From assembly GCA_024636315.1 (NCBI GenBank), contig JAGXHJ010000034.1, forward strand, positions 27,016-91,015: DNA of 64,000 nucleotides. Direction: 5' to 3'. Shown here piece by piece: positions 21,727 through 32,022 of this stretch (position 1 is the stretch's first letter; the number at the start of each line of letters is the position of its first letter). Below the pieces are notes generated by a model, which had not been told where the DNA came from, did not search any database, and worked only from the letters and a program-made list of their open reading frames with translations. The position numbers and the translations under genes were made by a program. Source of the DNA: Methylophaga sp. GTDB lineage: Bacteria; Pseudomonadota; Gammaproteobacteria; Nitrosococcales; Methylophagaceae.

Positions 21727-22518
21727 ATGAATATTGACTTAGAACAGCTGAAAAACATCGTCATTACCGCCAGTAAGGAGGAGCTACTGCCTCGTTTTAA
21801 TTCGGTAAAACGCAACTATAAACATGATGGCAGTGTAGTGACAGAAGCCGATTTAGTCATGCAGGCTAGGTTGACTTCTCGTTTAAATGAGGCTTATCCC
21901 GATATCGCCTTATTAGGCGAAGAAATGTCAGCCGAGCAACAACACGCATTATTAGCATCAGATATCCCATTGTGGTGCCTCGATCCTGTAGATGGCACCA
22001 GTAATTTTGCGGCAGGTGTGCCTTATTTTTGTGTGTCGCTGGCATTAATTGAAAACGGTATCGTTACCTTGGGCTTGGTTTATGACCCCATTCGTGAGGA
22101 ATGTTTTGCAGCGCAACGTGGCAAAGGTGCCTATTTAAATAATGAGCAACTTAGTAGCCAATACATTGGTTTGCAGTTAATAGACGCCATTGCAATGATT
22201 GACTTCAAGCGCTTAACGCCGGAGTTGGCTACCGAATTGGTCACACATCGTCCTTATGGTTCTCAACGTAGTTTGGGTTCCATTGCCTTAGAATTATGCT
22301 GGATCGCCGCAGGGCGAGGTCATATTTATCTGCATGGCAAACAACAGTTATGGGACTATGCCGCAGCACAATTAATTTTATCAGAAGCTGGCGCGCTGGC
22401 CATGACGCTTGAAGGCGAAGCACTGCGTAGTGATAGCCTAAAACCAGTTTCCACTATCGCCGCCTCAGATGAATCATTATTTAATCAGTGGGCTACTTAC
22501 TTAAATATTCCACGATGA
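21727..22518 (+). CDS. Inositol monophosphatase family protein
   Basis: ORF, internal start MNIDLEQL preferred; GEEMSAEQ, WCLDPVDGTSNFAAGVPYF, WDYAAAQLILSEAGA. Confidence 0.93.
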   Translation: MNIDLEQLKNIVITASKEELLPRFNSVKRNYKHDGSVVTEADLVMQARLTSRLNEAYPDIALLGEEMSAEQQHALLASDIPLWCLDPVDGTSNFAAGVPYFCVSLALIENGIVTLGLVYDPIREECFAAQRGKGAYLNNEQLSSQYIGLQLIDAIAMIDFKRLTPELATELVTHRPYGSQRSLGSIALELCWIAAGRGHIYLHGKQQLWDYAAAQLILSEAGALAMTLEGEALRSDSLKPVSTIAASDESLFNQWATYLNIPR

Positions 22519-23258
22519 CTACTGACAGCCTTATTTTCCCTGACTGGCCGGCACCGGACACCATTAAAGCGCTTAGTACTACACGCCAAGGCGGCTTTAG
22601 TTTACCGCCTTATGATGGCTGTAACCTTGGCACTCATGTTGGTGATGAGCCTAATACCGTCATTAAAAATCGTGAGTATTTAGTCGATGTCGCCCAACTA
22701 CCAGAATCACCACGTTGGTTAAATCAAATACATGGCATCCGCGTTATCAATAGTACTGACTGGCAACTAAACATCGATGCCGATGCCATTGTAAGCCAGC
22801 AAAATAATCACATATGTACCATTATGACTGCCGATTGCTTGCCGCTGTTATTGTGTAACAAACAAGGCGATACCGTTGCTGCAATTCATGCTGGTTGGCG
22901 TGGTTTAGCCGCCGGCATTATCGAAAAAACGATTACTGAGTTTCGCTGTGCTCCCCAAGATATTCTGGTGTGGCTTGGTCCCGCAATTGGCCCAAATCAA
23001 TTTGAAGTGAGCACCGATGTTTATCAAACATTTACCCAACATTCAGCAAAAGCTATTCAGGCATTTCAACAAACTGACGCCACACACTATTTAGCTGATA
23101 TTTATTTACTTGCTAGACAACGCTTAACTGCTCTCGGGGTCAACGCCATCTTCGGTGGCGATTTATGTACCGCCAGCAATAAGCAACGTTTTTTTTCCTA
23201 TCGCCGTGATGACATCACCGGCAGAATGGCATCGATGATCTGGATCAGCCATAAATAA
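22515..23258 (+). CDS. pgeF: Peptidoglycan editing factor PgeF / YfiH-type laccase-domain protein
   Basis: ORF from MTTDSLIFPDWP (ATGA overlap); TADCLPLLLCN, AIHAGWRGLAAGI, WLGPAIGPNQFEV. Confidence 0.94.
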   Translation: MTTDSLIFPDWPAPDTIKALSTTRQGGFSLPPYDGCNLGTHVGDEPNTVIKNREYLVDVAQLPESPRWLNQIHGIRVINSTDWQLNIDADAIVSQQNNHICTIMTADCLPLLLCNKQGDTVAAIHAGWRGLAAGIIEKTITEFRCAPQDILVWLGPAIGPNQFEVSTDVYQTFTQHSAKAIQAFQQTDATHYLADIYLLARQRLTALGVNAIFGGDLCTASNKQRFFSYRRDDITGRMASMIWISHK

Positions 23259-23298
23259 GGTATGATCTCTCAAATTAGATTTATCCCCTTGGATTGTT

Positions 23299-24123
23299 AT
23301 GGAATTATTGCTCTGGATCATTGGCTTCAGTTTGATTGGCGGTTTATTAAGTGTCATGGTCGCATCATCATTTTTACTTTTATCAAATGATGCGCGTAAC
23401 GTGGCGGTGCCGCACCTAGTCAGTTTTGCCATCGGTGCCTTATTAGGCGCCTCTTTTCTAGGTCTGATTCCTCATGCGATGGAGCATGAATATGCCATTG
23501 ATCCTCATAATATTGGACTCACCTTACTATTAGGTTTGCTCACTTTTTTCTTGCTAGAAAAAATGGTGTTATGGCGTCATTGTCATAGTGATCATTGCGA
23601 AGGACATCTGCCAGAGCTAGATCAAGATGAATCCAGTCATAACCATGCTCAACATAATCATCAAGACAATAAAAACAAAGCCGCTGGCACCTTAATTTTA
23701 ATCGGCGATACTATTCATAACTTTGTCGATGGTATTTTAATTGGCGCCGCCTTTATGACCGATACACACCTTGGTATCGTCACGGCATTGGCTATTGCCG
23801 CCCATGAAATCCCACAAGAACTCGGTGATTTTGTCATTTTATTACACAGCGGTTTTTCACGAAGAAAAGCACTGTACTACAATATGTTATCTAGCCTTGG
23901 TACGGTTGTTGGTGCACTACTTGCCTATTTCACCTTATCAGATATGCAACAATTATTGCCTTATATTTTAATAGTGGCCGCCTCTAGCTTCATCTACGTC
24001 GCGGTGGCGGATCTTATTCCGGGCTTACATCACAAAGTAAAATTATCTGAAACATTGCAACAAATATCGCTGATAGCCGCAGGCACGCTATTTATTTATG
24101 TTGCTCATAGCACCTTGCACTAA
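23299..24123 (+). CDS. ZIP family metal transporter
   Basis: ORF; His-rich loop, GDTIHNFVDGILIGAAF, AIAAHEIPQELGDFVIL. Confidence 0.95.
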   Translation: MELLLWIIGFSLIGGLLSVMVASSFLLLSNDARNVAVPHLVSFAIGALLGASFLGLIPHAMEHEYAIDPHNIGLTLLLGLLTFFLLEKMVLWRHCHSDHCEGHLPELDQDESSHNHAQHNHQDNKNKAAGTLILIGDTIHNFVDGILIGAAFMTDTHLGIVTALAIAAHEIPQELGDFVILLHSGFSRRKALYYNMLSSLGTVVGALLAYFTLSDMQQLLPYILIVAASSFIYVAVADLIPGLHHKVKLSETLQQISLIAAGTLFIYVAHSTLH

Positions 24124-24128
24124 ATCTT

Positions 24129-25037
24129 ATGCCTGTTCAGGTTGTAAGTTGGCAATTTACTGATGGCAAACCAGGTCATGAAAACCAAACGCGTGGCTTA
24201 ATTCACGCGCTAGCGACACGTACACCCGTCGAGAATCACATCATCGAGATTCCCTCAAATACCCTGCATTTTTTATATACTTTACTCATTGGTCGACTCT
24301 ACCGAAAGCTGGCGCGATTACCCAAGCCTAATTACCTTATTGCAGCAGGACGCCGTACACAGTTACCCATGTTACTAGCCCACTTATGGTTTGGCGGTAA
24401 ACGAATCCTTTTAATGCGTCCTTACTGGCCGATGTCATGGTTTGATCTAATGATCATCCCGCAACATGATTCCCCGCCCACTTCACCTAAGAACCTTATC
24501 ACCCAAGGTGTCATCAACACGGTCATCCCTTCTACCAATCATGATAAAAATAAAGGCATGATACTGATCGGCGGGCCAAGTAAACATTACGCGTGGGATA
24601 CGTCGAGCATTGTTCAGCAAATAACAACGTTGCTTAACGATATGCCAGATATATCATGGTCGATAGCTAACTCACGTCGCACACCAGAAGGTTTTTCAGT
24701 TCAAATCAACGAAATTCCAGGTCCATTTAATTTTATCGATCATCGTCAAACAAGCAACGACTGGCTATCACAGCAAGTCGCCACCGCAGGACAAATATGG
24801 GTTTCCCCTGATAGTGTGTCCATGCTGTACGAAGCCGTAACCTCTGGTGCGGCAGTAGGTTGCTTAAAACTGCAAGCAAAACAAACAAATAACCGTATCG
24901 TCTCAGGCATTAATGAACTTATTAATAAAGGCATGATTACGACTTTTAGCCAATGGCAAAAAACACGGCATTTATCGCGACCATCACAGCAACTTAACGA
25001 AGCCCAACGAGCGGCAGATTGGATATTGAATCAATGA
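24129..25037 (+). CDS. Mitochondrial fission ELM1 family-like protein
   Basis: ORF; DGKPGHENQTRGLIHAL start, LIAAGRRTQLP, WVSPDSVSMLYEAVTSG. Confidence 0.85.
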   Translation: MPVQVVSWQFTDGKPGHENQTRGLIHALATRTPVENHIIEIPSNTLHFLYTLLIGRLYRKLARLPKPNYLIAAGRRTQLPMLLAHLWFGGKRILLMRPYWPMSWFDLMIIPQHDSPPTSPKNLITQGVINTVIPSTNHDKNKGMILIGGPSKHYAWDTSSIVQQITTLLNDMPDISWSIANSRRTPEGFSVQINEIPGPFNFIDHRQTSNDWLSQQVATAGQIWVSPDSVSMLYEAVTSGAAVGCLKLQAKQTNNRIVSGINELINKGMITTFSQWQKTRHLSRPSQQLNEAQRAADWILNQ

Positions 25038-26155
25038 CCAAACCTCTTACTGTAATTCAAATACTGCCTGCGCTTAACAGCGGTGGCGTAGAACGCGGCA
25101 CAACAGAAATTGCTAATGCGCTAGTAAAAGCAGGTCATCGTTCATTAGTGATTTCTGCAGGAGGACGATTAGTTAATCAATTAGAGCAGGAAGGCACTAC
25201 ACATATTACTTTGCCCATCGGTGAAAAACGCTTAAGTACCTTGCGTTATATCTGGCAGCTTAGAGAAATATTGCGTGAGATAGCGCCCGATGTAATCCAT
25301 TTACGTTCACGACTACCGGCATGGATTACTTATCTCGCGTGGCGAAAACTACCTGTCGAACAGCAACCTCATATTGTGACAACAGTACATGGTCCCTACT
25401 CAGTCAATAAATATAGTGCCATCATGACCATTGGCGAAAGAGTGATTGCTGTCTCTAATATGATCAAGGCCTACATCACGGAAAACTACCCAAACGTAGT
25501 AGAAGATAACATTACAGTGATTCATCGAGGCATTGATCCCAAGCGCTATGCCCCGACTTACCAACCCACCACCGAATGGTTATCTCAGTGGCATAAAGAC
25601 TATCCTCAACTTAAAAATAAACTGGTTATAACGCTACCCGCTCGTATCACGGCCTGGAAGGGTCAAGAAGACCTCATTACCTGCATTCACATACTGAAAT
25701 CGAAAGGCATTAACGTTCACGGTCTTATCGTCGGCGAGACTCATCCTCGTAAACAGGCTTTTTTAACATTACTTAAAACAAAAATTGCAGAACTTCATCT
25801 GGAAAAAGATATTACATTCACTGGTCACCGCAGTGATTTACAAGACATTCTAGCCAGTTCTAATATCGTGTTGTCACTAGCCAAAGAACCTGAAGCATTT
25901 GGTCGCACGACGATTGAAGCCTTAAGCATGGGTGTGCCCGTTATTGGTTATAATCATGGTGGCATAGCTGAACAGCTGGCCATTTGTTTTCCAGAGGGTC
26001 AAGTGGCTGTTGGTGATATCCAAGCTGTGGCTAATAAAATTAGTTCGTGGCAACATGTTATGCCACAAGTCAACACTCAACATCCCTTTACACTACAAAA
26101 TATGTGTCAGCAAACATTAAACATTTATCAAAAACTATGTAAGGAACAAGTATGA
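25034..26155 (+). CDS. Glycosyltransferase family 4-type protein
   Basis: ORF from MTKPLTVIQ (ATGA overlap); [58 protein letters not shown]. Confidence 0.93.
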   Translation: MTKPLTVIQILPALNSGGVERGTTEIANALVKAGHRSLVISAGGRLVNQLEQEGTTHITLPIGEKRLSTLRYIWQLREILREIAPDVIHLRSRLPAWITYLAWRKLPVEQQPHIVTTVHGPYSVNKYSAIMTIGERVIAVSNMIKAYITENYPNVVEDNITVIHRGIDPKRYAPTYQPTTEWLSQWHKDYPQLKNKLVITLPARITAWKGQEDLITCIHILKSKGINVHGLIVGETHPRKQAFLTLLKTKIAELHLEKDITFTGHRSDLQDILASSNIVLSLAKEPEAFGRTTIEALSMGVPVIGYNHGGIAEQLAICFPEGQVAVGDIQAVANKISSWQHVMPQVNTQHPFTLQNMCQQTLNIYQKLCKEQV

Positions 26156-27315
26156 AAATAGCTGTCGTTGGAACAGGATACGTTGGACTTTCTATCGCCA
26201 TGCTTATCTCGCAAAATCATGAAGTCATTGCTATTGATATCGTTCCAGAAAAAGTCGCACTTTTAAATGATAAAAAAGCGCCTATCGAAGATATTGAAAT
26301 TGAAGATTTCTTACTCAATAAATCGCTCAACTTCAAAGCAACATTAGATAAACAAGAGGCATATCAACATGCTGACTTTGTCGTCATTGCCACCCCCACC
26401 GATTATGATGCTGAAACAAATTACTTTAATACTCAATCTATTGAGTCGGTCATTAAAGACGTGATGGCAATAAACCCAAATGCCGTTATGGTCATAAAGT
26501 CAACGATTCCCGTAGGTTATACCGATCGTATTAAAGCAGAATTAGGCTGTGAAAAACTTATTTTCTCACCCGAGTTTTTAAGAGAAGGTAAAGCACTACA
26601 CGACAACCTTTTTCCATCACGTATTATCGTCGGCGAAGACTCCGAGCGCGCACGCGCCTTTGCCAATTTATTGATTGAAGGTGCGTATAAACAAGATATT
26701 CCAGTGTTATTTACCAACGCCACGGAAGCTGAAGCGGTTAAGTTATTTTCCAATACCTATCTCGCAATGCGTGTGGCCTATTTCAATGAATTAGATAGCT
26801 ACTGCGAAGCCCATGACCTTAATTCACGCCATGTCATCGACGGTGTGGGACTAGATCCAAGAATAGGTAATCACTACAACAACCCATCGTTCGGCTATGG
26901 CGGTTATTGCCTACCAAAAGACACTAAACAACTGCTGGCAAACTATCAAAACGTCCCCAACAACTTGATTCGTGCCATTGTTGATGCCAACACTACCCGT
27001 AAAGACTTTATTGCCAATGCCATTGTCAAACGCAATCCGAAAACAGTGGGTATATATCGACTAGTAATGAAACAAGGCTCTGATAACTTCCGCGCCTCCG
27101 CTATTCAAGGCATTATGAAGCGTATCAAAGCCAAAGGTATTGAGGTTATTATTTATGAACCGGTATTAGAAGATACCTTTTTTAACTCTAAAGTGATTAC
27201 TGACTTAAATGAATTTAAAGCATTAAGCGACGTTATTGTTGCGAACCGTATGACTGATGATATCAGTGACGTTCAAGACAAAGTCTATACTCGTGACTTG
27301 TTTGGTAAAGACTAA
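26152..27315 (+). CDS. ugd: Nucleotide sugar dehydrogenase (UDP-glucose 6-dehydrogenase type)
   Basis: [63 protein letters not shown] catalytic Cys. Confidence 0.93.
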   Translation: MKIAVVGTGYVGLSIAMLISQNHEVIAIDIVPEKVALLNDKKAPIEDIEIEDFLLNKSLNFKATLDKQEAYQHADFVVIATPTDYDAETNYFNTQSIESVIKDVMAINPNAVMVIKSTIPVGYTDRIKAELGCEKLIFSPEFLREGKALHDNLFPSRIIVGEDSERARAFANLLIEGAYKQDIPVLFTNATEAEAVKLFSNTYLAMRVAYFNELDSYCEAHDLNSRHVIDGVGLDPRIGNHYNNPSFGYGGYCLPKDTKQLLANYQNVPNNLIRAIVDANTTRKDFIANAIVKRNPKTVGIYRLVMKQGSDNFRASAIQGIMKRIKAKGIEVIIYEPVLEDTFFNSKVITDLNEFKALSDVIVANRMTDDISDVQDKVYTRDLFGKD

Positions 27316-27346
27316 TAAAGCCTTGTTGAAATTAAGCTACTAAATC

Positions 27347-28366
27347 ATGAAAATATGTGAACTGATTGCTAGTGATGGAAACGGAGGCCTAGAGAGTCAT
27401 TTCGTTGATTTATGTAATGGCCTCGCGGCTAAAGGTCATCAAGTAAATGTGATTGTTCCACAGAATTTTTCAGGGCTTTTTTCAAACGAAATCATCATTC
27501 ACCATCTACATTTGAACAAGAGCAGACGAAATCCTCTTCTACTTTGGTCCTTATATAAAACTATTCGCAACATAGCTCCAGATATTGTGCATGGACATGC
27601 AAGTAAAGGCGCTAACTTATTAGCCATAATAAAGCGTTTTATACCCTATCTATGTGTCGCTACAATTCACAATCTAAAATCAAACTTGAATGGCTACAAA
27701 AAAATGGATGCGGTTATTGGCGTCAGTAAAGGGGTTCTAGCACAATTCACTCATCCAAGAAAACAGCTCATCTATAACGGTCTCGACGTAAAACCTATAC
27801 AACATTCTCAATCAACACTTGTAGATTTATGCAAGCAAAGCATCCCTCGTCCTATTATCTTATCGATAGGAAGACTCGTTGAAGCAAAAGATTTCGCGAT
27901 GCTTATTAATGCTTGGCAAGGCATTGATGCTGATCTTGCAATTGTAGGTGATGGTCCACTTAAAAAATTACTGGAAAACCAAATTGAATCTTTAGACCTT
28001 TCATCATCAGTACACCTACTCGGATATGTCAATAATGCCAGTAGTTTGATTAAGTCTGCTGATTTAATCGTAATTTCATCTAAGCGTGAAGGCTTTAACT
28101 ATGTAATGGCTGAAGCATTACTACAGCAAAAACCAGTTTTATCTACTGATGTACCTGCCCCCAATGAAATATTACCGAAGCAGTTTCTCACTCCTCCATC
28201 AGATAGTAATGCGATGCATGACAAGATTGAAGCGTGCTTGGCAGATCTTGATAGTGTCAATGCCGAGTTTGAAACATTGTATAATTGGTCCCAGAAAACA
28301 TTCTCATTAGAGAGCATGGTTAACTCAACGGAAATTTTCTTTCTAAATATTTCCAAAGCTAAGTAG
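27347..28366 (+). CDS. Glycosyltransferase (GT4-like)
   Basis: ORF; GGLESHFVDLCNGL, LSIGRLVEAKDFAMLINAW, ISSKREGFNYVMAEALLQQKPVLSTD. Confidence 0.93.
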   Translation: MKICELIASDGNGGLESHFVDLCNGLAAKGHQVNVIVPQNFSGLFSNEIIIHHLHLNKSRRNPLLLWSLYKTIRNIAPDIVHGHASKGANLLAIIKRFIPYLCVATIHNLKSNLNGYKKMDAVIGVSKGVLAQFTHPRKQLIYNGLDVKPIQHSQSTLVDLCKQSIPRPIILSIGRLVEAKDFAMLINAWQGIDADLAIVGDGPLKKLLENQIESLDLSSSVHLLGYVNNASSLIKSADLIVISSKREGFNYVMAEALLQQKPVLSTDVPAPNEILPKQFLTPPSDSNAMHDKIEACLADLDSVNAEFETLYNWSQKTFSLESMVNSTEIFFLNISKAK

Positions 28367-28381
28367 CACTAGGACTAATTT

Positions 28382-29668
28382 ATGTTCAACATTATAAGAA
28401 GAATAAAACCCGAAAATCCATTTGTTTGGTTACCTCTTCTAGCGGTGATTGCTTTACCATTCGGTCGTTCTGTAGAAGTATTTGTTCTAATCATGGCAAT
28501 AATTGGTGGCTATGATTTATTAAAAAATACTAACGAACTACGTCAGTCTCATGGATTTAAACTTTTCAGTTATTTCTTCCTATGCTTCTGGATACCGGCA
28601 TTAATATCACTCGTTGATGCTGTTAATTTTTCACATTCATTAGAGAATGTTCTGGGAATGCTCAGATTTTACTTCGCAGCTATATTCATCATCAACCGAT
28701 TAACAGATTATAAATCTCACCTGTGGCTAGCCACTGGAATCGGAAGTGTCATACTATTCTGGTGTGTTGATGCTTGGCTCCAATTAGCTACGGGCTTTAA
28801 CGTGTTCGGTTTTCCTCCATTTTCACCAAGCCGTATAAGTGGAGTTTTTGGAGACTCAGCCCGACTTGGGTTGACGATCATTCCATTCATTGCGATTGCT
28901 ATTACAGCCTACTATGAAAGGATAAATGCTACCGCCGCTATTTTTATTACATGCTTGGCCACAACCACTATCCTTATTAGTGGTGATCGGTCAGCATGGA
29001 TTTCATTATTAGCCTTAAGCTTGTTACTCATAACCTTATTCCGCCCGCAAGCATTTTCTTTTTCTAGGAAATCCATTCTTACTGGGTTAACTAGTATTAT
29101 TTTTGGAACCGTATTGGTGTTTAATACACCGCAATTTCAAACTCGACTCAACGATTCGTTAACGGGCTTAACCGCTGATTATGAGAGCATTAATACTGCG
29201 TCATCATCTCGCCTTCCTATATGGGAAACCGCTCTTAAGATGTTTGCAGACAACCCTATCAATGGTGTTGGTGTCCGAAGCTTCCGCTATGCATATCCGA
29301 GCTATGCTACTCCTGATGACCCATTCATAGATTTCAGCCTGCCTAAAGAAAAGCAACAAGGGCAAACTCACGCTCATCAACTGCTTTTAGAGTTTTTATC
29401 TGACACGGGTTTGATAGGACTCATAGGCTATTTTGTAGCGGTATGGCTTATTATTGCTATATGGCGACCTTTGTCTTATAGAATTCCCAATCAAAACCTC
29501 AGTAAAGGTTATATTCTTTCACTATTAGCTATTTTATTTCCAATCAACTCACACTTATCCTTTTTTTCTTCAAGTTGGGGGCAAGTCATATGGTTTATTG
29601 CGGCCTTATCAATTTCATCGATGACATTAAAAGATAAGAATCAGCTCAAGGATAAGGAGTTACTTTGA
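28382..29668 (+). CDS. O-antigen ligase (Wzy_C/WaaL) family protein
   Basis: ORF; multi-TM, GDRSAWISLLALSLL, NPINGVGVRSFRYAYP...QTHAHQLLLEFLSDTGLIGLIGY. Confidence 0.92.
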   Translation: MFNIIRRIKPENPFVWLPLLAVIALPFGRSVEVFVLIMAIIGGYDLLKNTNELRQSHGFKLFSYFFLCFWIPALISLVDAVNFSHSLENVLGMLRFYFAAIFIINRLTDYKSHLWLATGIGSVILFWCVDAWLQLATGFNVFGFPPFSPSRISGVFGDSARLGLTIIPFIAIAITAYYERINATAAIFITCLATTTILISGDRSAWISLLALSLLLITLFRPQAFSFSRKSILTGLTSIIFGTVLVFNTPQFQTRLNDSLTGLTADYESINTASSSRLPIWETALKMFADNPINGVGVRSFRYAYPSYATPDDPFIDFSLPKEKQQGQTHAHQLLLEFLSDTGLIGLIGYFVAVWLIIAIWRPLSYRIPNQNLSKGYILSLLAILFPINSHLSFFSSSWGQVIWFIAALSISSMTLKDKNQLKDKELL

Positions 29669-29712
29669 AGAAATAGTTTCAACGAATCAAGAGGAGGACT
29701 GTAAGTTATTCA

Positions 29713-30390
29713 TCATAAATCGACACCAAACTTCAGCAATGTCCTACCTGCGGCTTTATCGTCTAATAATTTTTGAATTACAGATGGAAGTCGAGCTACT
29801 TTACGCTTAGCTTTCTTTCTCGCGATATATTTACAGAAATAACCCAACGGTATGAGGTCTGGCCAACCAAGTCCATCAATAACGATTAGTCGAGAAACTC
29901 TCAACTCCGTTCGTTGTACAACTATATTATGTAATAAAATGTTCCTTGAAGGCATTCCCAGTCGCGCCCATTCGAACATAAAGTGGTCCAAAGCCACTTG
30001 CAAATCATCGGTTGCACCATACTGCCAAACGTAGTGCAATAAGGTCATTGATATATCTCCATCACTGTCTCTTATCATTTCATATGATAAGCCTCGGCCT
30101 AAGTTAGTTTCCACAAATCCATTGCATCGAGCGATTAATGTATATGCTTCATCACCTATTGTTGAGGATATACGTTGATATACCTTTTCATCTGAAATAT
30201 TTTCATCAAAATAAGCTAGTGATCGCAAGTTGTTTGGAAATGACTTTTCTGCCCGTTTAATTTCAGCTGAGCGATGCTCAAGGGCAAGTTTAATGCATCT
30301 AGCCTGATTAGAGGAATCAACAAAGCATAGACGATTACCACCAGATGAAAAAGCATCATCTATTGTTCCAATATCGATTATTTTATTCAT
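29713..30390 (-). CDS. YrbL family protein
   Basis: ORF; SSGGNRLCFVDSSNQARCIKLAL...FDENISDEKVYQRI, kinase-like YrbL pattern. Confidence 0.75.
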   Translation of the reverse strand: MNKIIDIGTIDDAFSSGGNRLCFVDSSNQARCIKLALEHRSAEIKRAEKSFPNNLRSLAYFDENISDEKVYQRISSTIGDEAYTLIARCNGFVETNLGRGLSYEMIRDSDGDISMTLLHYVWQYGATDDLQVALDHFMFEWARLGMPSRNILLHNIVVQRTELRVSRLIVIDGLGWPDLIPLGYFCKYIARKKAKRKVARLPSVIQKLLDDKAAGRTLLKFGVDL

Positions 30391-30616
30391 TTAATTTGCT
30401 ATCTATCATTTAAACCTTTTGTAATTATTTAACATACATACGATGTATCGATTAAACACTAATCGACCATACTATGAAAACTACACGTCCAAGCTACATC
30501 TCAAAGGAAGAAATACTGCATAAATTATGCGCCTATTCTCTCTAATTTAACGTCATAACTGTTACTCAATGAGTTGTTATGAGATATATCTCGTAGGGAT
30601 TGTTAAATAATATCGT

Positions 30617-31561
30617 TTATAACGTTGTGTAATGGAGTGGTTGACGATACTGTTGGAGAATGTTGAGAAATGCATCCGGATCTTTAATCTGCGTCAATTC
30701 ACCCTCGCGAGGAAATAATTTATCTTGTAATCGAGACAGCCAAAAACGCAATGCGGCGGCTCGTAAAACTAGATTAAAATTTTCGAGTTCATTTTCAGAT
30801 AATTCTCGTTGTTGCGAATAAGCGTTAATCAAAGCCTCATAGCGTTGCGTGTCCATCAAACCACGTTCATCAACACACCAATCATTAACCGCAACCGCCA
30901 GGTCATAAAGTAAATATTCATCACAGGCGTAATAGAAATCGATGATGCCTTTCAATTCATCGCCGTCAAACAATGCATTGTCACGAAATAGATCTGAATG
31001 GGTTACCCCTGAAGGCAAATCGAGTTCTATATATCTAGCTTGAAAGGCAAGTTCGTTGCGTAATAACTCAGCGGATTCATCATCAAGGTGTGGCAACAAC
31101 ATCTCTGCCATTTGCTGGCGCCAATCAGGGCCGCGTTCAGTAACTCGGTGTGATTTGAACTGCTGTCCAACTGAGTGCATTTTTCCTAACACATCACCAA
31201 TCGCCCGACACTGTGCAATATTAGCAACAGAATTAACACCTCGACCAGATAATCGCATCACTAAAGCCGCAGGTTTGCCACATAGTTTTTTTAGATAATA
31301 CCCCTGTTTATCGGCGGCAGGATGAGCTGAAGGAATGCCTTGCTGATAGAAAAATGTCATCACATCAAGAAAGTAGGTTAATTCACCAAAATCATGTTGT
31401 TCAAACAGTGTTAAAACAAACTGACCTTGTTCGGTAGTGACAAAATAATTGGTATTTTCGATGCCGTCGCTAATGCCTTCATACGACACTAAGGCTCCGA
31501 CAGAATAATCATTTAAAAACGCAACAAGCTGGTCACGCGAAACTTCAGTATAAACAGACAT
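30617..31561 (-). CDS. thrB: Homoserine kinase (ThrB, aminoglycoside phosphotransferase-like type)
   Basis: ORF; GISDGIENTNYFVTT, LPSGVTHSDLFRDNALF, GIIDFYYACDEYLLYDLAVAVNDWC. Confidence 0.95.
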   Translation of the reverse strand: MSVYTEVSRDQLVAFLNDYSVGALVSYEGISDGIENTNYFVTTEQGQFVLTLFEQHDFGELTYFLDVMTFFYQQGIPSAHPAADKQGYYLKKLCGKPAALVMRLSGRGVNSVANIAQCRAIGDVLGKMHSVGQQFKSHRVTERGPDWRQQMAEMLLPHLDDESAELLRNELAFQARYIELDLPSGVTHSDLFRDNALFDGDELKGIIDFYYACDEYLLYDLAVAVNDWCVDERGLMDTQRYEALINAYSQQRELSENELENFNLVLRAAALRFWLSRLQDKLFPREGELTQIKDPDAFLNILQQYRQPLHYTTL

Positions 31562-31587
31562 TAATAAAACTCAGTAGGTAAAATGGC

Positions 31588-31926
31588 TTACCATTTAAAC
31601 AAGACCCAGTTTGGCACCAGGTCAGACTGCAACTCAAATTGTTTGGAATCTAATGAGCCATCACCATCAGTATCAATGAAGTAATAAGGTTTACCCACAG
31701 TAGGCGTCACTTTAATCATATATAACTGACCATTCGCCCGATATTCTTCAATCGTGCGATCTTCTTTTTGAATAATATTTATTTCAGGTTCAATGCTTTG
31801 ACCATCAGCCAGTGGCTGAGGAATAACGGGAGGCTGAGGCACTTCTGAATCAGCCGACCAAACATTGCCTGACATGAACAAGCTAACAACGCATACAATA
31901 GGCATAACAGCAGATTTGTTAAACAT
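31588..31926 (-). CDS. DUF2782 domain-containing protein, secreted
   Basis: ORF (MFNKSAVMPIV start chosen: signal peptide); IIQKEDRTIEEYRANGQLYMIKVTPTVGKPYYFID; position between thrB and polA. Confidence 0.85.
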   Translation of the reverse strand: MFNKSAVMPIVCVVSLFMSGNVWSADSEVPQPPVIPQPLADGQSIEPEINIIQKEDRTIEEYRANGQLYMIKVTPTVGKPYYFIDTDGDGSLDSKQFELQSDLVPNWVLFKW

Positions 31927-32022
31927 GATTTGTGCTCCGTATAATTTCGAATTAAAGATAGCATTTCCAATATACAATTATAGCAATCTATCACTCAATA
32001 CCTAAATATAAAGTAAATAGCC

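Noticed and set aside
30474-30545. 23-codon ORF MKTTRPSYISKEEILHKLCAYSL
   Set aside because: Too short, no clear ribosome-binding site or homology recognised; sits in a palindrome-rich gap.
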